DNA of 64,000 bases from Petrimonas sp. IBARAKI (GTDB lineage: Bacteria; Bacteroidota; Bacteroidia; Bacteroidales; Dysgonomonadaceae), in NCBI GenBank assembly GCA_002356435.2, contig AP018040.2:2852001-2916000 (forward strand). The letters are read 5' to 3'. Shown piece by piece: positions 53,801 through 63,044 of the stretch. The notes under the pieces were generated by a model. The model ran no database searches. It was not told where the DNA came from and saw nothing but the letters and a program-made list of their open reading frames with translations. Every line of letters begins with the position of its first letter. Position 1 is the first letter of the stretch. A program made the position numbers and the translations under genes.

Positions 53801-55215
53801 CCCGTTAACGAAATAATCGGCACAAAAACAATCAGGATAATGATTTGTCCGAAAATAGCGGAGTTCATCATTTTGGATGCGCCATTGATCGTAATCTCAT
53901 CGATGTAGTCTTTTCTTTCCTGCCCGTGCAGCCTATTTGCATCATCATAGTGGTTATTGAGACTAAGCGCAATAAACTCGGCTATGATCACCCCACCGTC
54001 AATGATAATCCCGAAGTCGAGTGCGCCCAGGCTCATCAGGTTAGCATCAATACCGAAAATGTACATCAACGACAACGTAAAAAGTAACGACAAGGGGATG
54101 ATGGAGGCGATAATCATCGCAGTACGAAGGTTTCCCAGGATAAGCAAAACCACCAGGATTACAATAACGCATCCGAACAGCAGGTTTTCGAAAACGGTCA
54201 TCGTAGTGCGTCCGATAAGCTCGCTCCGATCAACAATGGGATTGATAAAAATCCCTTCCGGAAGAGTTTCTTGTACTTCTGCCACCCTTTTGTGTACAGC
54301 TTTAATTACTTTTTTTGAATCGGCGTTTTTGAGCATCATAATCTGGCCCATAACCTTTTCGCCCTCGCCGTTGGCAGTAATGGCTCCAAAACGGTTCGCA
54401 TGTCCGAACTGCACTACGGCAATATCGCCGATCAGTACCGGTATTCCGTTTCTGTTCTTCACCACAATACTCCGGATGTCTTCCAGCGATTTTATAGCTC
54501 CATCGCCACGTATAAAATAACTTTGGTTGTTTTTTTCGATGTATGAGCCGCCGGTTATGTTGTTGTTCTTATCGATAGCATCAAAGACCTCCATCAACGT
54601 AATTCCCTGACTACGTATCAACTCCGGATTAACGGCAATCTCGTATTGTTTGAGAAATCCTCCCCATGTATTCACTTCCACTACTCCGGGAATTCCCGAC
54701 AGTTGTCTTTTCACAATCCAGTCCTGAATGGTCCGCAGGTCGGTTATGGAATAACGGTTTTCATAACCCGGTTTTTCATCGAGAATGTATTGGTAAATCT
54801 CGCCCAGGCCAGTAGTAACCGGCCCCATAACAGGTGTACCAAAGCCCTGGGGAATATTTTCAGACGCTTCCGATATTTTTTCGGCAATCAGTTGTCTCGG
54901 TAGGTAAGTACCTAACTTTTCATCGAAAACAATGGTGACTACCGATAATCCAAATTTCGATACAGAACGTGTCTCCTTCACACCCGGCAGGTTTGCCATG
55001 GCTAACTCCACAGGCATAGTGATGTATTGCTCCACATCTTGCGTCGCAAGGTTGGCTGATGTGGTAATTACCTGTACCTGATTGTTGGTAATGTCAGGAA
55101 CCGCGCCTACGGAAAGATTGGCTAATGCAAATATTCCGAAACCAATAATCGTAATTGTGAAAAGTATGATTATCAGCTTGTGCCTGACACTAAACCGAAT
55201 TATCTTGTTTAACAT
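50863..55215 (-). CDS. CusA/CzcA heavy-metal RND pump fused to a TolC-type outer-membrane factor
   Basis: A 1450-residue ORF. Residues ~1-1045 are a heavy-metal-efflux RND transporter with 12 membrane helices, RND signatures such as GALDFGIIIDGGVIIAEF, and periplasmic pore domains. A basic linker (RRGRKNRSRKRN) and an internal signal-peptide-like stretch KFWLVPVLMTVSVAAFSQ (about 1053-1070) follow. Residues ~1071-1450 are an outer-membrane efflux protein with two OEP repeats (LSLEEAIATGIANNRQL.., then LKLANEQLSYERALLDVERNLWLPDISVEVF). Homologous CusA-TolC fusions occur in Bacteroidota. Signal peptidase probably separates the halves. The metal (Cu, Ag, Co, Zn or Cd) is unknown. Confidence 0.9.
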   Translation of the reverse strand: MLNKIIRFSVRHKLIIILFTITIIGFGIFALANLSVGAVPDITNNQVQVITTSANLATQDVEQYITMPVELAMANLPGVKETRSVSKFGLSVVTIVFDEKLGTYLPRQLIAEKISEASENIPQGFGTPVMGPVTTGLGEIYQYILDEKPGYENRYSITDLRTIQDWIVKRQLSGIPGVVEVNTWGGFLKQYEIAVNPELIRSQGITLMEVFDAIDKNNNITGGSYIEKNNQSYFIRGDGAIKSLEDIRSIVVKNRNGIPVLIGDIAVVQFGHANRFGAITANGEGEKVMGQIMMLKNADSKKVIKAVHKRVAEVQETLPEGIFINPIVDRSELIGRTTMTVFENLLFGCVIVILVVLLILGNLRTAMIIASIIPLSLLFTLSLMYIFGIDANLMSLGALDFGIIIDGGVIIAEFIALSLNNHYDDANRLHGQERKDYIDEITINGASKMMNSAIFGQIIILIVFVPIISLTGVEGKMFRPMALTFCFAVIGASLLGMTWLPVASALFMKPGKNGEKNVSRVMRLAYKTYRPSIEWACGHKRMIVIGALVMLTVALLLFGKLGAEFTPTLDEGDFVIQPVLKTGTSLRKTIEMTTQMEAILKKDFVEVDQVVSRIGAAEVPTDPMSMEEIDMIIKLRPKKEWKNAGSKEELADKFKEALSVFPGIEYEFTQPIEMRFNELVTGVRSDIAVKIFGEDLDYLAEKAVEIAAQARMVEGAADVIVEKTVGLPQMRVTYNREKLAYYGVSIESLNQYLSMAFGGQISGTVFERERRFDLVVRFLEDFRQDIDNIRQMYVNLPDGNQIRLSELAQIEYSSGPAKISRDNTRRRVVVSVNVRNRDLQSVVQDIQQKVQENVDLQSGYYVVYGGQYQNLKNASTRLMIIVPIALALIFLLLNFAFNSLKETIIIFSAIPLSIVGGILLLWLRGMPFSISAGVGFIALFGVAVLNGIVLIEHFKELRHKNGGMKMHDIIVQGSVDRLRPVVLTAASAAMGFLPMAISTSAGAEVQRPLATVVIGGLATSTFLTMIVLPLLYGYFMNDERRGRKNRSRKRNVTKAKFWLVPVLMTVSVAAFSQSSELSLEEAIATGIANNRQLKTFELQVQRSKAFVPTALNIGKTGVYYGRDANNIAENNHPLYVVGVSQEINFPTVYAAQYKANRAGVSVSQAAYELERQRLSKNITQAYYQVIYLQNKQQQYRFIADIYRKFSRLADAQYKQGEIAYLEKLNATAKQQQVDIQQKQIDADLQIAYRQLSLFVQPKEDIRVPLQELEPVLLNKDIQNNAGLKLANEQLSYERALLDVERNLWLPDISVEVFNGTNRFANAKSYWGWQVGISVPLFFGEQKARVASQKHSVMMAGYSRQQYEVRYNSTYEQLRNELEKYRQNIDYYQTSGKQISDELIKFATSSYEIGEIDFFRYIQSLENATQLRLDYLDNLAKYNQTVIALNYLLVE

Positions 55216-55278
55216 AAACGCATGAAAAAGTTTTCATATAATGTTCTGAAAGCTACACAAATGAACAAAAAAATGCAA

Positions 55279-55300
55279 GATAAATCAAATCTTATTTATC
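55279..55300. promoter_or_regulatory. Small inverted repeat in the divergent efflux/M16 intergenic region
   Basis: GATAAAT (55279-55285) and ATTTATC (55294-55300) form a perfect inverted repeat in the 330-bp gap between the efflux operon and the M16 peptidase gene. It could be an operator; no regulator gene is adjacent. The rest of the gap is AT-rich. Confidence 0.25.
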
Positions 55301-55446
55301 CAGTATTTTAATTTTTTCTTGTTCTAAATAAGCAAGTCACGCAAAAGTCACTTATCTATCAAAAAATAAACGGCTTAAAATTCAGACGTAGCATAAACCT
55401 TTAAAGTTTTCTCCCTACTCACTGAACAATAAAAATTCAAGTTTTA

Positions 55447-55479
55447 TTTGGTGATTGCAGCAAAATAACACTATCTTTG
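55447..55479 (+). promoter_or_regulatory. Bacteroidota-type promoter of the M16 peptidase gene
   Basis: TTTG (55447-55450) and TATCTTTG (55472-55479) are separated by 21 bp and match the consensus closely. The expected leader is about 60 nt. Confidence 0.7.
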
Positions 55480-55545
55480 TACGACATAATCGTAGCTTTC
55501 CCAAAAGGGAAAAACCACAACGTACTCATTTTTAAATTGTAACCT

Positions 55546-58461
55546 ATGAAAAAAATTACCTCATTCGCAATTTTTGTCTTAATCGCTACTATTTCCACGA
55601 GCGTATTCTCTCAGAACAGTGATCTGAAGTATAAGACAGTTCCCAATGATCCGATCAGTGCACGTATTTACACCCTGGATAACGGGTTGAAAGTTTACAT
55701 GAGTGTGAATCCTGAAACCCCCCGTATACAAACCTATATTGCCGTACGAGTGGGAGGGAAAAACGATCCGGCAGAAACCACCGGCCTTGCTCATTATTTC
55801 GAACACCTGATGTTTAAGGGCACAAAAAAATTCGGCACCCAGGATTACGCGCAGGAAGAGCCGATGCTAAAAGAGATTGAAGGCCTCTTCGAGAAATACC
55901 GGAATACAGAAGACGATACCCAAAGAAGAGCCATTTACAAGGAAATTGACAGTATCTCCTACGCCGCATCCAAGCTAGCCATCCCCAACGAGTACGACAA
56001 ACTGATGAAGACTATCGGGGCAACAGGGACAAACGCCTATACGGGTTTTGACATGACGGTTTATACGGAAAATATACCGTCGAATCAAATCGAAAATTGG
56101 GCAAGAATACAATCGGACCGTTTTCAAAACAATGTGATTCGTGGTTTTCACACAGAACTGGAAACGGTTTATGAGGAGAAAAACATGTCACTCACCCGCG
56201 ACAGCCGGAAAGTGTACGAAAAAGTGCTTGCCTCACTGTTCCCTCACCACCCGTACGGTAAACAGACCGTGCTCGGCACACAAGAACACCTGAAGAATCC
56301 GTCAATCATCAACATTAAAAACTACTACAAGACCTACTACGTTCCGAACAACATGGCTATCTGCGTTGCTGGAGATTTTGATCCTGATGAAATGATCAAG
56401 ATTATCGATACCTATTTCGGAGAGATGAAACCTAATCCCAGCCTGCCAGTTATAGAACCATCTGCCGGGCAACCTATAACAAAGCCGGTTGAAACGGATG
56501 TGTTGGGGCAGGAAGCCGAAAACGTGACCCTCGGCTGGCGAATGGGTGGATGGGCCACACCCGACAAAGATATGCTCGATATCATCAGCCTAATTATGAA
56601 TAACGGAAAAGCCGGATTAATCGACCTGAACCTGCTGCAGCAGCAAAAAGTGCTTTCTGCATATTCGGGTGCCTACAGCATGGCAGACCACTGCGCTTTT
56701 GTTATGAATGCCACGCCCAAGAAAGGACAGACACTTGAGCAGGTAAGAGATTTGTTGCTGGGAGAAGTGGAAAAACTGAAAAAAGGTGATTTTCCCCAGG
56801 AACTGATAACTGCATCTATCAACAACATGAAGCTGAGCGAGATGTATCGAATAGAGAGCAATGGAGGACGGGCTAACTGGTTTGTAAACTCATTCATCAA
56901 CGGGACGGAGTGGGCCAACGAAGTAACCCGGATCGATCGTATCGCAAAAATCACTAAAAAACAGATCGTGGATTTTGCCAACGAAAAATTTCGCAACAAT
57001 TATGCCGTAATCTATAAACGCGAAGGAAAAGATCCCACGGAGTTAAAGATCGACAAACCACAAATCACGCCCATTGCCACCAATCGTGATGCGGTAAGCA
57101 CATTCGTAAAAGAAATTCAGGACGTTAGGGTCACACCCATTGAACCTGTGTTTCTCGACTTCGATAAGGACATGAAAATACTGACTGCCAAATCAAAGAT
57201 CCCCGTGCTCTACAAGCAGAATGTAACCAACGGCATTTTCAGCCTGATTTATGTGTTCGACATGGGAAATAACCACGATAAAGCCCTGGGTACGGCTTTC
57301 GATTATTTAAAATACCTGGGCACATCCACAAAATCACCGGAAGAGATCAAAGCCAATTTTTACAGTCTGGCTTGCTCGTTCAACGTTTTTCCGGGGACAG
57401 AAAGGGTATATGTTTTGCTCGATGGTCTGGCAGAAAACATGAGCAAGGCTCTTGCGCTTTTCGAAGAGCTGCTGGCCGATCCGCAAGTAAATAAAGAAGC
57501 ATTCGCCAACCTGTCGGCAGATATCCTGAAGAAACGCGGCGATGCTAAACTCAACCAAGGGGCTAATTTCAGCAAATTAACCCAGTATGCGTCCTGGGGA
57601 GCGGACTCTCCCGATAACAATATATTGTCGGAAGCAGAATTGAAATCGATGGATCCGCAGCAACTGACCACACGCATCAAAAGCCTCAACGGTTTTGAGC
57701 ACCGGATTATGTATTATGGTCCTGAAAACGAAAAAGAACTGCTATCCACAATTAACTCGTTACACAATGTCCCGGCAAAGTTAAAACCGGTACCTGAAAC
57801 CGACCGGTTCAAACAAGTAGAAACCAACGAGAACAAAGTGTTTTTAGCCGAATACGATGCAAAACAGATTTACCTGGGAATGGTTTCCAACGACGGCCGG
57901 TCGTTTGATCCGAAAGTCGAAGCTATGCGTGAATTATACAACGAATATTTTGGCGGAAGCATGAATGCGATCGTGTTTCAGGAAATGCGCGAAGCGCGCG
58001 GACTGGCTTATTCGGCAAATGCGTACCTGAATGCTCCGACGAAATTGAAATACCCCTACACGATGCGAACGTTTATTGCTACTCAAAACGATAAAATGGA
58101 CGATGCACTACAGGCGTTCCACCTTATTCTGAAAGAGATGCCGTTATCGGAAAATGCGTTTAACCTGGCCAAAGAAGGCTTGATTACCCGTTTGCGCACC
58201 AACAGGATTATCAAGGAAGATATGCTGTGGAACTACATTTATGCACAGGACCTGGGCTTGAAAGTGGACAGGCGAAAAGAAATTTTCGAAAAAGTACCGT
58301 CTATGACACTGTCCGACATAAAGGCATTCCAGGAAGAATGGGTAAAAAAACGCACGTACACCTATTATATATTGGGTAAAGAAGCGGATTTAGACCTGAA
58401 AGCGCTCGAGAAATACGGGCCTATCCAAAAGGTTTCTCAGGAAGAGCTGTTCGGGTATTAG
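55546..58461 (+). CDS. M16 (insulinase/pitrilysin) zinc peptidase, exported
   Basis: A 971-residue two-lobed M16 peptidase with a signal peptide (to about FSQ, residue 23). The inverted zinc motif HYFEH is at 83-87 (GLAHYFEHLMFKGT), and the third ligand is in the ELETVYEEKNMS helix (about 204-215). The second, inactive lobe starts near residue 540 and includes FGGSMNAIVFQEMREARGLAYSANAYL. Probably periplasmic, degrading oligopeptides. It has its own strong promoter and a perfect terminator. Confidence 0.92.
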   Translation: MKKITSFAIFVLIATISTSVFSQNSDLKYKTVPNDPISARIYTLDNGLKVYMSVNPETPRIQTYIAVRVGGKNDPAETTGLAHYFEHLMFKGTKKFGTQDYAQEEPMLKEIEGLFEKYRNTEDDTQRRAIYKEIDSISYAASKLAIPNEYDKLMKTIGATGTNAYTGFDMTVYTENIPSNQIENWARIQSDRFQNNVIRGFHTELETVYEEKNMSLTRDSRKVYEKVLASLFPHHPYGKQTVLGTQEHLKNPSIINIKNYYKTYYVPNNMAICVAGDFDPDEMIKIIDTYFGEMKPNPSLPVIEPSAGQPITKPVETDVLGQEAENVTLGWRMGGWATPDKDMLDIISLIMNNGKAGLIDLNLLQQQKVLSAYSGAYSMADHCAFVMNATPKKGQTLEQVRDLLLGEVEKLKKGDFPQELITASINNMKLSEMYRIESNGGRANWFVNSFINGTEWANEVTRIDRIAKITKKQIVDFANEKFRNNYAVIYKREGKDPTELKIDKPQITPIATNRDAVSTFVKEIQDVRVTPIEPVFLDFDKDMKILTAKSKIPVLYKQNVTNGIFSLIYVFDMGNNHDKALGTAFDYLKYLGTSTKSPEEIKANFYSLACSFNVFPGTERVYVLLDGLAENMSKALALFEELLADPQVNKEAFANLSADILKKRGDAKLNQGANFSKLTQYASWGADSPDNNILSEAELKSMDPQQLTTRIKSLNGFEHRIMYYGPENEKELLSTINSLHNVPAKLKPVPETDRFKQVETNENKVFLAEYDAKQIYLGMVSNDGRSFDPKVEAMRELYNEYFGGSMNAIVFQEMREARGLAYSANAYLNAPTKLKYPYTMRTFIATQNDKMDDALQAFHLILKEMPLSENAFNLAKEGLITRLRTNRIIKEDMLWNYIYAQDLGLKVDRRKEIFEKVPSMTLSDIKAFQEEWVKKRTYTYYILGKEADLDLKALEKYGPIQKVSQEELFGY

Positions 58462-58464
58462 GAT

Positions 58465-58502
58465 AAAGCATTTAGGGCGCCAAATGGCGCCCTAAATGCT
58501 TT
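58465..58502. terminator. Bidirectional terminator between M16 peptidase and DUF4301
   Basis: A perfect 17-bp stem (58465-58481 with 58486-58502) has an AAAT loop and an A-run/T-run at its base in both directions. It overlaps the first base of the DUF4301 stop codon. Confidence 0.9.
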
Positions 58503-60022
58503 TACTGATGTTCCCGCCGCAGCAAATCGTTCACTGTTTTTACCGGATTAAAGGTACTGACGGGCACCTCTACGAAAATGGTGTTCCAGTCGCTCATGGC
58601 ACCGTTCCACAAGCCGGGAAGCTCCAGGGCCTTCAGTTCTTTTCCGTTTTTGGATTTTTGCGAAATAAATCCGGTGTTCTTATCCACGAATTGGGTCAAA
58701 TCGAACTTGTTGTTTTTATAGCACTTCACGCCACATACCAAATCCACGGGATTGAAATGCGACCCGTGCTTGAAAGCATCCACAGCCCTGGCATCGTTTA
58801 TATCGATTTGGGAACTTTCCAGAATCTGCAAAGAAGCGGTTCCGTCAGGATTTTCAACAATAAACGGACCACCGCCCGGCTCACCCTCGTTCTTCACCAT
58901 GCCGCATACCCGAAATGGACGATCAAGTTTAGCAATCAGGTAGTCCCTCAACTCTTCTTCATCGGCAAAAGATTTGTTGGAAGAAGCTATACAAAGTTCG
59001 TTCTCGGTAAACTTCAAAATTTCCTGCAACTTTCCGTTGCTACATTTTCCCGAAGTCAACTCTCCAAGGTAGCCAAACGCCCGTTGCTGCATCTTCACCA
59101 ACACTCCACCCAAAAGTTGTTTATATAAGGCTTCGCTTTCTTTTAACCGGTCTGGAACAACATTATCGATGTTTTTAATGAATATAAAATCGGAATCGAT
59201 GTCATTCAGGTTTTCGATCAGCGCACCGTGTCCCCCGGGACGGAAAAGCAACGATCCGCCCTCATCGCGGAATGGATTATTCTCCATATCCACGGCAAGG
59301 GTATCGGTGCTAGGCTTTTGAACGCTGTATGAGACTCTGAATTTAGCACCGAGTTTTAATTCGTACCCCAACCTCCGGGCAGCGACCAACAATTCAAACA
59401 ACTCTTTATGCTCTTCCGAAACTGTAAAATGAATATTCACCACACCGTTTTTATCTTTTGCGTACAAGGTACCTTCGGTCATCTGTTCACCCACCGGTGT
59501 TCTATTTCCTTCTTCGTAACTGTGAAACAAAAGCAACCCTTTGGGCAGGTTCCCGTAATTCAATCCGTCAGGAAAGAGCAAGGCTCTCACCACTTGTTTG
59601 TACTTGCCCAAATCAATAAGTTCCGGAACTGTTTTTCCAAAATTGTTCCTGCAGGTTTCGTTGAGCGCATCGTAAAAGGCAAACTTCCCTATATTGTTGA
59701 AAAATGTTTTAACAAAAGCAGTTTCAGGCACATCATTACCATCATCTAAAAAGGTAAACAAGTCTTTAAACATACGGCTTGCAGCACCCGATGCGGGTAC
59801 AAACTTGGTGACTTTTTTACCCGCATCCAAAGAATCACGCCAAGCCATCCGATATTCCTCCTCGTCGGCTTTAGATACACGCAAAATCCCTTTTTCAACC
59901 GATGCAACACTCAGTATTTTCAGAAAAGGGAAGCCTTTCTTCAACCAATTCAACTGAGCATCAATTTGCTGTTGTGAAATATTTTTTTTCCGTAACAACG
60001 CTAAATCTTCCTTTGTAAACAT
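58502..60022 (-). CDS. DUF4301 family protein
   Basis: A 506-residue cytosolic protein of DUF4301, a family restricted largely to Bacteroidota. Recognised by FVPASGAASRMFKDLFTFL, SYEEGNRTPVGEQMTEGTLY, GSLLFRPGGHGALIENLNDIDSDFIFIKNIDNVVPD and LKALELPGLWNGAMSDWNTIFVEVP. The PASGAASRMF and RPGGHGALIENL blocks resemble nucleotidyltransferase-like loops, but no activity is established. Monocistronic and divergent from dnaK. Confidence 0.85.
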   Translation of the reverse strand: MFTKEDLALLRKKNISQQQIDAQLNWLKKGFPFLKILSVASVEKGILRVSKADEEEYRMAWRDSLDAGKKVTKFVPASGAASRMFKDLFTFLDDGNDVPETAFVKTFFNNIGKFAFYDALNETCRNNFGKTVPELIDLGKYKQVVRALLFPDGLNYGNLPKGLLLFHSYEEGNRTPVGEQMTEGTLYAKDKNGVVNIHFTVSEEHKELFELLVAARRLGYELKLGAKFRVSYSVQKPSTDTLAVDMENNPFRDEGGSLLFRPGGHGALIENLNDIDSDFIFIKNIDNVVPDRLKESEALYKQLLGGVLVKMQQRAFGYLGELTSGKCSNGKLQEILKFTENELCIASSNKSFADEEELRDYLIAKLDRPFRVCGMVKNEGEPGGGPFIVENPDGTASLQILESSQIDINDARAVDAFKHGSHFNPVDLVCGVKCYKNNKFDLTQFVDKNTGFISQKSKNGKELKALELPGLWNGAMSDWNTIFVEVPVSTFNPVKTVNDLLRREHQ

Positions 60023-60069
60023 ACTGTCTTATATTGTGTTGAAAATTATTTTCGATTTTAAATCTTTCA

Positions 60070-60084
60070 CAGAAACACTTCAAA
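60070..60084 (+). promoter_or_regulatory. Possible sigma-54-like promoter of dnaK
   Basis: TGGCAT (60070-60075) and TTTGA (60080-60084) have the GG-N10-G spacing of a -24/-12 promoter, with GA instead of GC. A GACA-ATC-TGTC palindrome lies just upstream at 60135-60145 in the numbering of the matching motif at 60170-60184; see the finding for exact positions. Confidence 0.15.
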
Positions 60085-60134
60085 GGTAACGAAAAACTTT
60101 AAATACATATCCACACGTCTGTTAAAATATTACC

Positions 60135-60184
60135 GACAATCTGTCAGTTTCTTTTCAAATATCGTTTTTTGGCATAAGATTTGA
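60135..60184 (+). promoter_or_regulatory. dnaK upstream region: palindrome plus -24/-12-like element
   Basis: GACAATCTGTC (60135-60145) is a perfect GACA-N3-TGTC palindrome. TGGCAT starts at 60170 and TTTGA ends at 60184, with GG (60171-60172) ten bases before G60183. No TAnnTTTG element is evident before dnaK (ATG 60245). This is the intended location of the sigma-54-like element; the entry at 60070-60084 is superseded by this one. Confidence 0.4.
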
Positions 60185-60244
60185 AAATGATTAAAAAGAA
60201 GCTATGGATCAGAAATTAATCAATTAAATACATATATATAAATT

Positions 60245-62167
60245 ATGGGAAAAATAATAGGAATAGACTTAGGAACCACAAACTCTTGCGTTTCGGTGAT
60301 GGAAGGCAACGAGCCTGTTGTAATCCCTAACAATGAAGGAAAACGTACCACACCATCGGTTGTGGCTTTTGTCGAAAACGGAGAACGAAAGGTGGGCGAC
60401 CCGGCAAAACGTCAGGCAATAACCAACCCCAAACACACCGTTTACTCCATAAAAACGTTTATGGGTGAAACATTCGACCAGGTGCAAAAAGAAATCGGAC
60501 GCGTTCCCTACAAAGTAGTTAGAGGCGACAATAATACCCCACGTGTAGACATTAACGGACAATTGTATTCTCCGCAGGAAATTTCAGCAATCGTGCTTCA
60601 GAAAATGAAACAAACAGCTGAGGATTATCTCGGACAATCCGTTTCAGAAGCCGTAATCACCGTGCCCGCATATTTTAGCGATGCGCAACGTCAGGCTACC
60701 AAAGAAGCCGGAGAGATTGCGGGGTTAACCGTGCGCCGCATTGTAAACGAGCCTACGGCAGCCGCCCTGGCTTACGGTCTGGACAAACAGCACAAGGACT
60801 CTAAAATTGCCGTGTTCGACCTGGGAGGCGGCACGTTCGACATTTCGATCCTGGAATTGGGTGACGGTGTTTTCGAGGTGAAATCGACCAATGGAGATAC
60901 TCACCTGGGAGGAGACGACTTCGACCATCGGGTTATCGATTGGCTTGCCGAAGAATTTTTGAAAGATGAAGGCCTCGACTTGCGGAAAGACCCCATGGCG
61001 TTACAACGACTAAAAGAAGCGGCTGAAAAGGCAAAAATCGAACTATCCAGCACAACCAGCACGGAGATTAATTTACCGTATATTATGCCGGTAAACGGGA
61101 TTCCCAAACATTTAGTAAAAACCCTTACCCGCGCAAAATTCGAGCAACTGATCGACGACTTGTTGCAAAAATGTGTAGCACCCTGCCAGACATCAATGAA
61201 AGATGCCGGATTAACAAATTCAGATATCGACGAAGTCATCCTTGTAGGGGGCTCAACCCGTATTCCTGCTGTTCAGGCATTGGTTGAAAGGTTATTCGGA
61301 AAATCACCGCACAAAGGTGTAAACCCCGACGAGGTAGTAGCTATTGGTGCAGCCATTCAGGGCGCCGTCCTCACGGGAGAAGTGAAAGACGTGTTGTTGC
61401 TGGACGTTACTCCGCTGTCGTTGGGAATCGAAACTCTGGGTGGTGTGATGACAAAACTTATTGATGCTAACACCACCATTCCGACCAAGAAGTCGGAAAC
61501 GTTCTCTACTGCCGCCGACAATCAACCTTCTGTACAAATCAACGTATTACAGGGTGAACGCTCTCTGGCGCGAGACAACAAGCAAATCGGCGTGTTCAAC
61601 CTCGACGGCATTCCACCTGCACCGCGTGGCATTCCACAGATTGAAGTTACTTTCGATATTGATGCCAACGGCATCCTGAACGTTTCGGCAAAAGACAAGG
61701 CTTCTGGAAAAGAACAGAAAATCCGTATCGAAGCATCTTCGGGTTTGAGCGAAGAGGAAATTAAACGAATGAAAGAGGAAGCTGCTATCAATGCCGAAGC
61801 CGACAAGAAAGAGAAAGAACGTATCGACAAACTGAATCAGGCCGACTCAACCATTTTCCAAACCGAAAAACAGTTGAAAGAATACGGTGACAAGATCCCG
61901 GCAGACAAAAAAGCGCCTATCGAAAACGCGCTGAACAAGCTGAAAGAAGCCCACAAGGCTCAAAACATTGCCGACCTCGACACCTATATGACCGAACTCA
62001 ACACAGCATTTCAGGCTGCTTCCCAGGACATGTACAATGCTGCCAACGCACAAGCAGGGGCACAACAAGCCGGTCCCCAGGATTTCAGCGGGCAACAGCC
62101 CGGAGGCAATCCAAGCGGAAGCCAGGAAGGTGATGTGACCGACGTCGACTTCGAGGAAGTAAAGTAA
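60245..62167 (+). CDS. dnaK: Chaperone DnaK (Hsp70)
   Basis: A 640-residue Hsp70. The three Prosite signatures are visible: [12 protein letters not shown] (N-terminus), [14 protein letters not shown] (about 189-203) and [16 protein letters not shown]. The interdomain linker [16 protein letters not shown] leads into the substrate-binding domain and lid. The C-terminus is the acidic EEVK-type tail ([11 protein letters not shown]). It has its own upstream signals and terminator; no grpE or dnaJ is adjacent, though the J-protein CbpA is 14 kb away. Confidence 0.98.
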   Translation: MGKIIGIDLGTTNSCVSVMEGNEPVVIPNNEGKRTTPSVVAFVENGERKVGDPAKRQAITNPKHTVYSIKTFMGETFDQVQKEIGRVPYKVVRGDNNTPRVDINGQLYSPQEISAIVLQKMKQTAEDYLGQSVSEAVITVPAYFSDAQRQATKEAGEIAGLTVRRIVNEPTAAALAYGLDKQHKDSKIAVFDLGGGTFDISILELGDGVFEVKSTNGDTHLGGDDFDHRVIDWLAEEFLKDEGLDLRKDPMALQRLKEAAEKAKIELSSTTSTEINLPYIMPVNGIPKHLVKTLTRAKFEQLIDDLLQKCVAPCQTSMKDAGLTNSDIDEVILVGGSTRIPAVQALVERLFGKSPHKGVNPDEVVAIGAAIQGAVLTGEVKDVLLLDVTPLSLGIETLGGVMTKLIDANTTIPTKKSETFSTAADNQPSVQINVLQGERSLARDNKQIGVFNLDGIPPAPRGIPQIEVTFDIDANGILNVSAKDKASGKEQKIRIEASSGLSEEEIKRMKEEAAINAEADKKEKERIDKLNQADSTIFQTEKQLKEYGDKIPADKKAPIENALNKLKEAHKAQNIADLDTYMTELNTAFQAASQDMYNAANAQAGAQQAGPQDFSGQQPGGNPSGSQEGDVTDVDFEEVK

Positions 62168-62199
62168 AAGTCGATTAGAATCGATTAGTAAAAATAATT

Positions 62200-62236
62200 A
62201 AACCGCAGCAAACAAATGATTTGCTGCGGTTTTTAT
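62200..62236 (+). terminator. Rho-independent terminator of dnaK
   Basis: A 13-bp perfect stem (62200-62212 with 62220-62232) with CCGCAGC/GCTGCGG core and a 7-nt loop is followed by a T-rich tract. Confidence 0.9.
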
Positions 62237-62351
62237 TTTTGAATTGCACCCAATTTTTACCGGACATTATTGGCGAGCATATGGTCTTAAAGCACCTTAT
62301 TGTATCTTATTTGTTCTTATTTGATGTCAATCTAAACGATGTTATTAAATT

Positions 62352-62738
62352 ATGGGATTTAGCAAACTGAAAATACCAAAATTATGCGAGTGCTGTGGTA
62401 AGCCATTTGAAGCAAAAACAGTGACTACTCGCTTTTGTAGTTCTGCCTGCATAAATAAGTCGGCAAAAGAAAGAAAACGTCAGGAACAAGAGAAGGAACG
62501 CAAACAAACCATACTGGAAATATCTGTAAATAAAATTGCAGAAGTTAAATCTCGTCCATATATTTCTGTCACGGAAGCGACAGTTCTTTTTGGAATATCC
62601 AAAAACACCATCCATAGACTTATCAAAGTCGGAGAAATTTCCGCCCACAACTTCGGACAAAGATTAACAAGTAACCATCCAAACCCTGCGAAACAAACAA
62701 GTCAAAGCCTACGGTTTCCGATTTTTGTACGAAGGTAA
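62352..62738 (+). pseudogene. Zinc-ribbon/HTH (excisionase-type) gene fused to foreign sequence
   Basis: The first ~105 residues match small Bacteroidales regulators of mobile elements. A treble-clef-like cysteine set (C12, C15, C29, C33 in CECCGKPF..FCSSAC) is followed by a helix and an excisionase-type HTH (YISVTEATVLFGISKNTIHRLIKVGEI). After NFGQRLT, where homologues continue with ~20-30 further residues, the frame runs out of register through DNA that encodes a different protein in another frame (starting at 62671). It then stops at 62738. The junction looks like a deletion that fused two genes. Confidence 0.65.
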
Positions 62739-63032
62739 AACTTTCAAAGCATCGGAAATCGGGCGAGAGTTCGGCTATCGGTCGCTGTCCGTCAGTTCGG
62801 ATTGGAAGACGTGAAACCGCAAATCGGGAAAACCGTTGTGCCAATATACGAACCGCCGATGGAGCAGGAAAACGACCTCGGATTATCCGCAATGGTAGCC
62901 ACGGCAAATATCGTGAGCGAAATTTCATCCGGCATCGGCAGTCTGCTGAATGTTCACGGAGAGGATTATGAAGAAACGGCTTTTCAACGGAGGCTGAGAG
63001 CGCAACAGAAGAAGAGGAGAAGGAGGATGTGA
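62671..63032 (+). pseudogene. 3' remnant of a mobilisation/relaxase-like gene, frameshifted
   Basis: From 62671 one frame reads VTIQTLRNKQVKAYGFRF, then LYEGKTFKASEIGREFGYRSLSV. The continuation RQFGLEDVKPQIGKTVVPIYEPP...RRLRAQQKKRRRRM is in another frame and ends with TGA at 63030-63032. The pattern (GxxFxYxGKxFKASxIG..., then a basic tail) is like the C-termini of relaxase/mobilisation proteins of Bacteroidales elements. Recognition is moderate. There is no start codon; the 5' part has been lost at the junction with the HTH gene. Confidence 0.5.
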
Positions 63033-63044
63033 TTTTGTTCGATT

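Noticed and set aside
53957-54520. 187-codon open frame antisense to the RND pump
   Set aside because: The pump frame is fully conserved here; the antisense product is low-complexity and unlike any family I know.
60070-60084. Sigma-54-like element listed at 60070-60084
   Set aside because: The coordinates are a misplacement. The TGGCAT/TTTGA pair lies at 60170-60184; use the 60135-60184 entry.
62171-62190. Short direct repeat TCGATTAGAATCGATTAG after dnaK as an attachment site
   Set aside because: It is only an 8-bp tandem repeat before the terminator, with no partner copy seen at the other side of the island.
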